Positions 39,829-44,053 of a DNA stretch of 44,053 nucleotides are shown here, in pieces (the first letter of the stretch is position 1; the number at the start of each line of letters is the position of its first letter). The DNA comes from Rhodococcus triatomae BKS 15-14 (lineage in GTDB: Bacteria > Actinomycetota > Actinomycetes > Mycobacteriales > Mycobacteriaceae): NCBI GenBank assembly GCA_000341795.1, contig AODO01000026.1:1-44053 (forward strand), in the 5' to 3' direction. The translations under genes and the position numbers were made by a program. The notes under the pieces are model-generated. The model ran no database searches, had not been told where the DNA came from, and worked only from the letters and a program-made list of their open reading frames with translations.

Positions 39829-42279
39829 TCAACTCCCGAATAGCTCGCCCCAACCTCCAGCGGATCCGGTGTCCTCCGGGCCGGACGGCTCCTCAGGGGT
39901 GACCGGCGCCGATAGCTCCTCCGCGGAGGCAAACACATACTGCGGTTCGTCTTCGAGCGGTTCATCGGTGACGTAGATCGGTACCTGGCCGATGAGTCCA
40001 TCCGGTCCAGTTATCTCCAGCGTGTGCTCCCCGCTTGGAACGTCGGGGACCTCGAACTCCACGACAGCTGTGCCGTTCTCCGACAACGGGAACTCGCCGA
40101 GGTCGACAGGGTCCGAGTGGAAGAAGCCACGTACCCAGCGGGACACGCCATCCCCAACGGCCGCGATTACATCAACGATTCGAACGACAAGTTGGTTACC
40201 GGCATTGACCACGACCTGTGCCGGAGAAACTCCTCCTCGGCTGCGGGCCACAGGATCAACACCGAGGCTCTGCGCCAGGATCTGACCCGCGCAATCGGGA
40301 ACGAACTGCCAGAGATCATCCACCGCGGGGCACTTTATCGAAGTTCTCCCGTAGGTTGTGTGCACACCGTTGCCCAAGGCGTCGCCGATCAGTCCCACCG
40401 GATTGTCACAGATTCCGTCTCCGACGATGCAGATCGAGCTGACCACATTAGGGTTCGCGTCCTTGAATGCGATTGCGCCCGGGTCAGCGATTCCGGCGTT
40501 CGCAGACATGCCCCACCCGTTTCCCGCCGCTAACCGGTAGCCACCACCGACATTCTCAAGCCGATCGGGCTGATGCGACGGATCAGCGAGCACGACGATC
40601 TTCTTCACGTTCCGGAACGACAGGTTGGAGTTCTCGCGCTGCGCCATGCCCATTGCCTGGTTGATCACGTCGGCACCCTGCGAGTACCCGGCGAGCACAA
40701 TCGGAGCCTCCGGACACTCCCCTCTGATTGTGTCGAGTTGTCTCCGGAGTTGCTCGGCGCCTATGTCCACCGATCGCTGATACCTGTCCAGATAGACCTG
40801 CAACTCGAACGGGTTCTTGTTCACCGGAATGGCGGGGTAGGCAATGGCCCTCAGACGTAGATCCCTGGGATCGGACAATTGATGTATCACCGACTGGAAA
40901 GCCCCTGCCACCAGCCCTCCGAGCCCCTCGAGGTTTGCGTTCGGTCCGGACGTCTCGTGGTATGCGGACTCCCCCATAGTCGACTCGTACTGCTCGAGAA
41001 ACCTGTCCTGCGGCTGCTCCTCAGAGCCACGAACGCCGACGAAATAGCGGACGCTGTCACTGCACGACGGCGGATCCTCGGGTTCAGGATCCGGTACGTT
41101 TCCGTCAGCCCCGTACCCAATCGTCCGAACAGGTACTCCACCCAGGAATTCCGTGGACCCGTCACCGAGTTGACCCTGAAAGTTTGCGCCCCAGCACAAG
41201 ACCCCTCCAGCTTGCGTTGTTCCGCACGTGTGGGATCTGCCTGCCGAGAGGGTGTTAGTTCCTGCGGTCCCTGCGAGAGGCAACGGCGTGCCGAGCTCTG
41301 CAGTGTCCCCACCAACGAGGAACGGATAGTGGTCCTTATCCCAGCAGTGCACAACTCCGCCGGTGACCGCGCATGCCGCGTTCTTGCCCACCGCGATCGC
41401 CGTGGCGCCGCCAATGCCATTGACGCGTATCGGCAAGGGGCCCACGTTGCTCTCTGGTCCGAGCTGGCCGTACGAGTTGTCCCCCCAGCAGATAACATCG
41501 CCACTAGTCGTCGTCGCACACGAGGCAATCTCGCCGAGTGAGAGTTCCGCTACTCCCGAGAGCCCCGAAACTGGTGTAGGTGAAGTTCGGAAGGTGTGCT
41601 TTGCTCCGTCACCGACCTGACCCTGCAAGTTGTTTCCCCAGCACTTGGCTGTGCGATCCGCTAAGACCGCGCACATATGCGTAGCGCCGGCAGCAATGGA
41701 TCGCACCCCCGACAGCCCAGGTACCTTCAACGGCACTGGGCTGCTCACCTGTCCGCCGGTGGCCAGCTGACCGATCGAGTTATCGCCCCAGCACCAGACA
41801 TCCCCGGAGACTAGGGCGCACGCATTGCCGGCACCGACTGCAACCTGGCTGACCCCGTTCAGCCCCACCACGCCGACCGGCACCGGACTGTTTGTCGTCA
41901 GGCCGTTACCCAACTGCCCGGAGGTGTTCTCCCCCCAGCAGCGAACCGCGCCCTGTCCCACGACCGCGCATGCACTGCCGGATCCAACCGAAAGTTGGGT
42001 CGCCGAGTCGATCTCGACGACCTTGACGGGGCTGAGGCTTCCACCTGAGAGCCCGTTGCCGAGTTGCCCGAAGTAGTTGTCCCCCCAGCAACGCACCTCC
42101 CCGTCCAGTGAGCGGGCGCACGTATAGTTCGCTCCGGCGCCGACTTGCATTGCGACTCTGCCGGCGTCGACTGCCTGCGCCGATGCGAGACCCACAAGGG
42201 CGGCGGGCGCGAATACCGCTGCGGACCACGCGAGGACAGTCACGACGATGACGGCCGAGCCTCGATTGACCAGGTTCAC
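39829..42279 (-). CDS. Secreted RCC1-cutinase fusion protein 2
   Basis: An 816-residue protein with the same layout as the first fusion: signal peptide ending ASAQA (about 36), seven RCC1-like repeats of ~50 residues (about 45-395) but much more diverged, a PDPEPEDPP linker, and a cutinase domain with nucleophile S533 in GYSQG, aspartate in VGDGICD and histidine in GVHTTYG. It ends with a beta domain with NGTAVVEFEVPDVPSGEHTL and a tail SAGGWGELFGS. The start is GTG 42279, chosen for GGGGAAG 7 bases upstream and a compact signal peptide; a GTG at 42369 would add 30 residues and has no site. Likely extracellular esterase with a binding propeller. No clear terminator follows. Confidence 0.86.
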   Translation of the reverse strand: MNLVNRGSAVIVVTVLAWSAAVFAPAALVGLASAQAVDAGRVAMQVGAGANYTCARSLDGEVRCWGDNYFGQLGNGLSGGSLSPVKVVEIDSATQLSVGSGSACAVVGQGAVRCWGENTSGQLGNGLTTNSPVPVGVVGLNGVSQVAVGAGNACALVSGDVWCWGDNSIGQLATGGQVSSPVPLKVPGLSGVRSIAAGATHMCAVLADRTAKCWGNNLQGQVGDGAKHTFRTSPTPVSGLSGVAELSLGEIASCATTTSGDVICWGDNSYGQLGPESNVGPLPIRVNGIGGATAIAVGKNAACAVTGGVVHCWDKDHYPFLVGGDTAELGTPLPLAGTAGTNTLSAGRSHTCGTTQAGGVLCWGANFQGQLGDGSTEFLGGVPVRTIGYGADGNVPDPEPEDPPSCSDSVRYFVGVRGSEEQPQDRFLEQYESTMGESAYHETSGPNANLEGLGGLVAGAFQSVIHQLSDPRDLRLRAIAYPAIPVNKNPFELQVYLDRYQRSVDIGAEQLRRQLDTIRGECPEAPIVLAGYSQGADVINQAMGMAQRENSNLSFRNVKKIVVLADPSHQPDRLENVGGGYRLAAGNGWGMSANAGIADPGAIAFKDANPNVVSSICIVGDGICDNPVGLIGDALGNGVHTTYGRTSIKCPAVDDLWQFVPDCAGQILAQSLGVDPVARSRGGVSPAQVVVNAGNQLVVRIVDVIAAVGDGVSRWVRGFFHSDPVDLGEFPLSENGTAVVEFEVPDVPSGEHTLEITGPDGLIGQVPIYVTDEPLEDEPQYVFASAEELSAPVTPEEPSGPEDTGSAGGWGELFGS

Positions 42280-42803
42280 CCACCATCTTCCCCAGCCCAC
42301 CCGGGCCTGAGCTTCTCGGGACCGGGCCGCAGGTGTGGAAGGGAATGGCCGATCAGAAAGTCGGTTCACGGCGGCGACTGTAGCAATCAGTCGTAACCTC
42401 GATGAAGCCCCCAAAACCCGCGGCAGGACACCAATCAGGCTCCGTGGCGACTCCAGGAGCGAGGCGAGGTTCCCGGCCGCTGGGCGAAGCGGCGCATGGT
42501 GAAGCAAGCTGTTGCAGAAAATGGATGACATCTGGTCTGTGGTGTCGGAAGACACTGCTGGAGAGATGTACCCGTGCCAAAGCAGTATCCAAAGGATACT
42601 GAACCGCCCCTGTGAGTCCGGCAACCTTTTGCCGCGCCTGATGACACAAATCGAGCGACTAATCGCGAACCCAGAAACCGCTATCAGTCGTCATCGGATC
42701 CGCCGAGCAGGCCGATGAGAACAGAACGCTGTCGGTCCAGCAAGCCCTGTTTACTGGGGCATTCATTGGAGTTACATCTGAGCGATCTACTATTTCCGCG
42801 AAT
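42280..42803. other. Intergenic region upstream of RCC1-cutinase gene 2
   Basis: This stretch has no gene that I can support. It must hold the promoter of the RCC1-cutinase gene on the minus strand. Open frames upstream of 42279 are in-frame extensions with no ribosome-binding site; others are shadows. Confidence 0.3.
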
Positions 42804-42974
42804 TCAACCTCTCGCCGTGTCGTTGACATGCCCTGGTCGAGGACTAACTGGCATGTAGATGATCTCCTCGCCGGAGTCGGGCGGGTGTCGCCCGTCAAGC
42901 CCTTGGATGGTCGCCTTCAAGGTCGCGTCCACGCTTGCGCTGTCCGGATCCTGGTACAACGAAGACAATTTCAC
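42804..42974 (-). CDS. Possible 56-residue small protein or remnant
   Basis: From GTG at 42974 to the TGA at 42804, the frame reads MKLSSLYQDPDSASVDATLK and continues with ATIQGLDGRHPPDSGEEIIY and MPVSPRPGHVNDTARG. The composition is protein-like. GGAGG lies 17 bases before the start, which is too far for a strong site. No family recognised. It could be a real small gene or the remainder of a longer one. Confidence 0.3.
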   Translation of the reverse strand: MKLSSLYQDPDSASVDATLKATIQGLDGRHPPDSGEEIIYMPVSPRPGHVNDTARG

Positions 42975-43187
42975 TCACACGCACCGACCGACCTCCGTGT
43001 TGGGATCTCGGATGCCACGCACACCGAGCACAATCGGTGCGCTCCTGGACGCCAATCCTGAACGATGTGATGCGGCGCCTCTGTGGACCATTTACTGCCC
43101 GCGACAAATCTAGTTTTGATCGATCTCCTGGCCACTGCTAGTTTCAGTCAAGTTCAAGCAAACTCAACATCATTGCGAGGGAATGAA

Positions 43188-43640
43188 TTGCGCAAGATCG
43201 CTGCCGCAGTCGTCGCCACGGCTGCCGCCGCCGGCATGGCACTAGCCAACACCGGCACCGCCCAGGCCATCACCGACAGCTTCGGTTCAGGCTTATGGAC
43301 GGTTCACGAAGACATCTACACCGGCATCTACGAGACCATCGACGTGGCCGAGTACGTCCCCTGCCGGATCTCGTACTACAACTCCGACTGGAACCAGGTC
43401 GGATACTTCGAATCCCAGGTCGGCCAGCATGTCCGCATGACCGTCGGATGGAACGACGTCCACATCAGCACCAGCTACGGCTGCGGCATGTGGCGACGCG
43501 TCGGTGACGTTCCCCCGCCGCCGCCCGTCGACCCGCTCGTCGCTCTCGCACCCCTCGGCATCATTGCGGGTGTCGGCTCGGCCGCAGTCGGCAGCTCGAT
43601 GCTCCCCAGCGTCCTTGCCATCGCCCTGACCGGCTCCTGA
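43188..43640 (+). CDS. Small secreted protein
   Basis: A 150-residue exported protein. The signal peptide has an N-region RK, a hydrophobic AAAVVATAAAAGMALA and a cleavage-type end TGTAQA (about 27-30). The mature part has a compact middle with cysteines in VPCRISYYN and YGCGMWRR, likely one disulfide, then a Pro-rich stretch and a hydrophobic C-terminus LGIIAGVGSAAVG that might contact a membrane. Start: TTG at 43188 with GAGG 7 bases upstream; a start at 43083 would add an unlikely extension. No family recognised. The terminator at 43650-43682 follows. Confidence 0.68.
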   Translation: MRKIAAAVVATAAAAGMALANTGTAQAITDSFGSGLWTVHEDIYTGIYETIDVAEYVPCRISYYNSDWNQVGYFESQVGQHVRMTVGWNDVHISTSYGCGMWRRVGDVPPPPPVDPLVALAPLGIIAGVGSAAVGSSMLPSVLAIALTGS

Positions 43641-43649
43641 CCAACCTCA

Positions 43650-43682
43650 CCGAGTCGGGGCTGGGAGCGGCCCCGACCTCGG
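43650..43682 (+). terminator. Terminator hairpin after the small secreted protein
   Basis: CCGAG and TCGGGGC (43650-43661) pair with GCCCCGA and CTCGG (43670-43682), with a small bulge and an 8-base loop, 9 bases after the stop. Confidence 0.65.
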
Positions 43683-43713
43683 CGGTCACGAGTCGCTGGA
43701 ACCGGTGCGGATC

Positions 43714-43737
43714 GGGGTCGGGGGTCGGGGGTCGGGG
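43714..43737 (+). repeat. G-quadruplex-type G-run array
   Basis: Four runs of four or five G (43714-43717, 43720-43724, 43727-43731 and 43734-43737), each separated by TC, form a compact G-quadruplex motif on the plus strand in an intergenic region. The region from 43738 to 43881 shows no gene on the plus strand. Confidence 0.6.
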
Positions 43738-43881
43738 ATTACCGATACGACGACGCGCACTTCACTGCCCGCGACAGCGGGACCCGATTCGGGCCCGGAC
43801 CAGCAGACGAGACAGTCATCTACGCCGCTGGAGCGTGGCCGCGAATCGACGGGTCGGCCCAACAATGCGACACGGCCTCGA

Positions 43882-44053
43882 CTACAACGGAGCGGGTGCC
43901 AAGAAATCCAGAGCCTGCCGGACCACCCCGACGGTGGGGACATGATCGGTTCCGGTGAGGACTGTCAGGTCGGCATGAGGCAGCCGCCCCTTGGTCAATT
44001 CGGCTGTCGCCACGGGAACCATCGCATCGTCGCGCGAATGCCACATGCGAACG
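43882..44053 (-). CDS. C-terminal part of an alpha/beta hydrolase, cut by the window end
   Basis: The minus strand reads from the right edge to the TAG at 43882-43884 and encodes about 56 residues: VRMWHSRDDAMVPVATAELT, then KGRLPHADLTVLTGTDHVPT and VGVVRQALDFLAPAPL. This is the C-terminal pattern of an alpha/beta hydrolase, with the acid residue region (HSRDDAMVP) and catalytic histidine in GTDHVPT. The 5' part lies beyond the window. Confidence 0.75.
   Translation of the reverse strand, partial: VRMWHSRDDAMVPVATAELTKGRLPHADLTVLTGTDHVPTVGVVRQALDFLAPAPL

Noticed and set aside
1-44053. CRISPR arrays, tRNA and rRNA genes
   Set aside because: No regularly spaced palindromic repeats with unique spacers and no cloverleaf or rRNA-like sequence were noticed. 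The repeats at 21275, 22674 and 39289 are too few and too short for CRISPR.

Overview
The window is GC-rich actinobacterial DNA. Its GTG and TTG starts, purine-rich Shine-Dalgarno sites, a WhiB-like protein, secreted cutinase-type hydrolases and a CYP102-like P450 suggest a member of the Mycobacteriales (Gordonia, Rhodococcus, Dietzia or a relative; this is inference). Conjugation genes, a probable plasmid replication initiator with repeats upstream, a ParA-like ATPase and decayed transposase and ATPase remnants, with no housekeeping genes, point to a conjugative plasmid or integrative conjugative element.

Layout. (1) 1-5578, minus strand: a glycine-zipper secreted protein, a ParA/MinD-like ATPase with a long N-terminal extension, two small proteins and an FtsK/TcpA-like coupling ATPase. 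(2) 5579-6752: a 1.2 kb gene-free divergent region with several inverted and direct repeats; it is a candidate transfer origin or control region. (3) 6753-16522, plus strand: a Tcp/VirB-like type IV secretion operon. It encodes two small membrane proteins, a VirB4-like ATPase, a polytopic VirB6/TcpH-like protein, a TcpC/VirB8-like protein, a cell-wall hydrolase with three different catalytic modules, a second VirB8-like protein and a lipoprotein. Most of these genes overlap by 1-4 bases. No relaxase was found. (4) 16717-18114: a heme-only P450 resembling the BM3 (CYP102) heme domain. (5) 18280-24393: ImmA/IrrE peptidase plus MAB_1171c-type membrane protein, two XRE regulators, a structured leader, a WhiB-like protein, a small protein and a replication initiator. 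(6) 24670-26507: a membrane-anchored protein and a PrsW-family intramembrane protease, followed by a terminator and a transposase remnant. (7) 26960-35912: envelope genes, including two operon-linked lipoproteins, an MmpS-like lipoprotein, a membrane protein, an RCC1-cutinase fusion, and a secreted protein whose reading frame has no normal start codon. (8) 36067-38983: a response regulator, a histidine kinase and a kinase-like partner that lacks the ATP-binding motifs. (9) 39336-39720: a decayed AAA-type ATPase pseudogene. (10) 39829-44053: a second, diverged RCC1-cutinase fusion, a small secreted protein and the 3' end of an alpha/beta hydrolase.

How the parts may work together. The left third looks like a conjugation apparatus with its cell-wall remodelling enzyme. 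The middle carries maintenance and control. The right third is an export-rich module. Its most unusual members are two secreted proteins that join a seven-repeat RCC1 domain to a cutinase-like esterase and a small beta domain. Both end in the residues LFGS, and a third secreted protein nearby ends in a similar tail, which suggests shared targeting or attachment.
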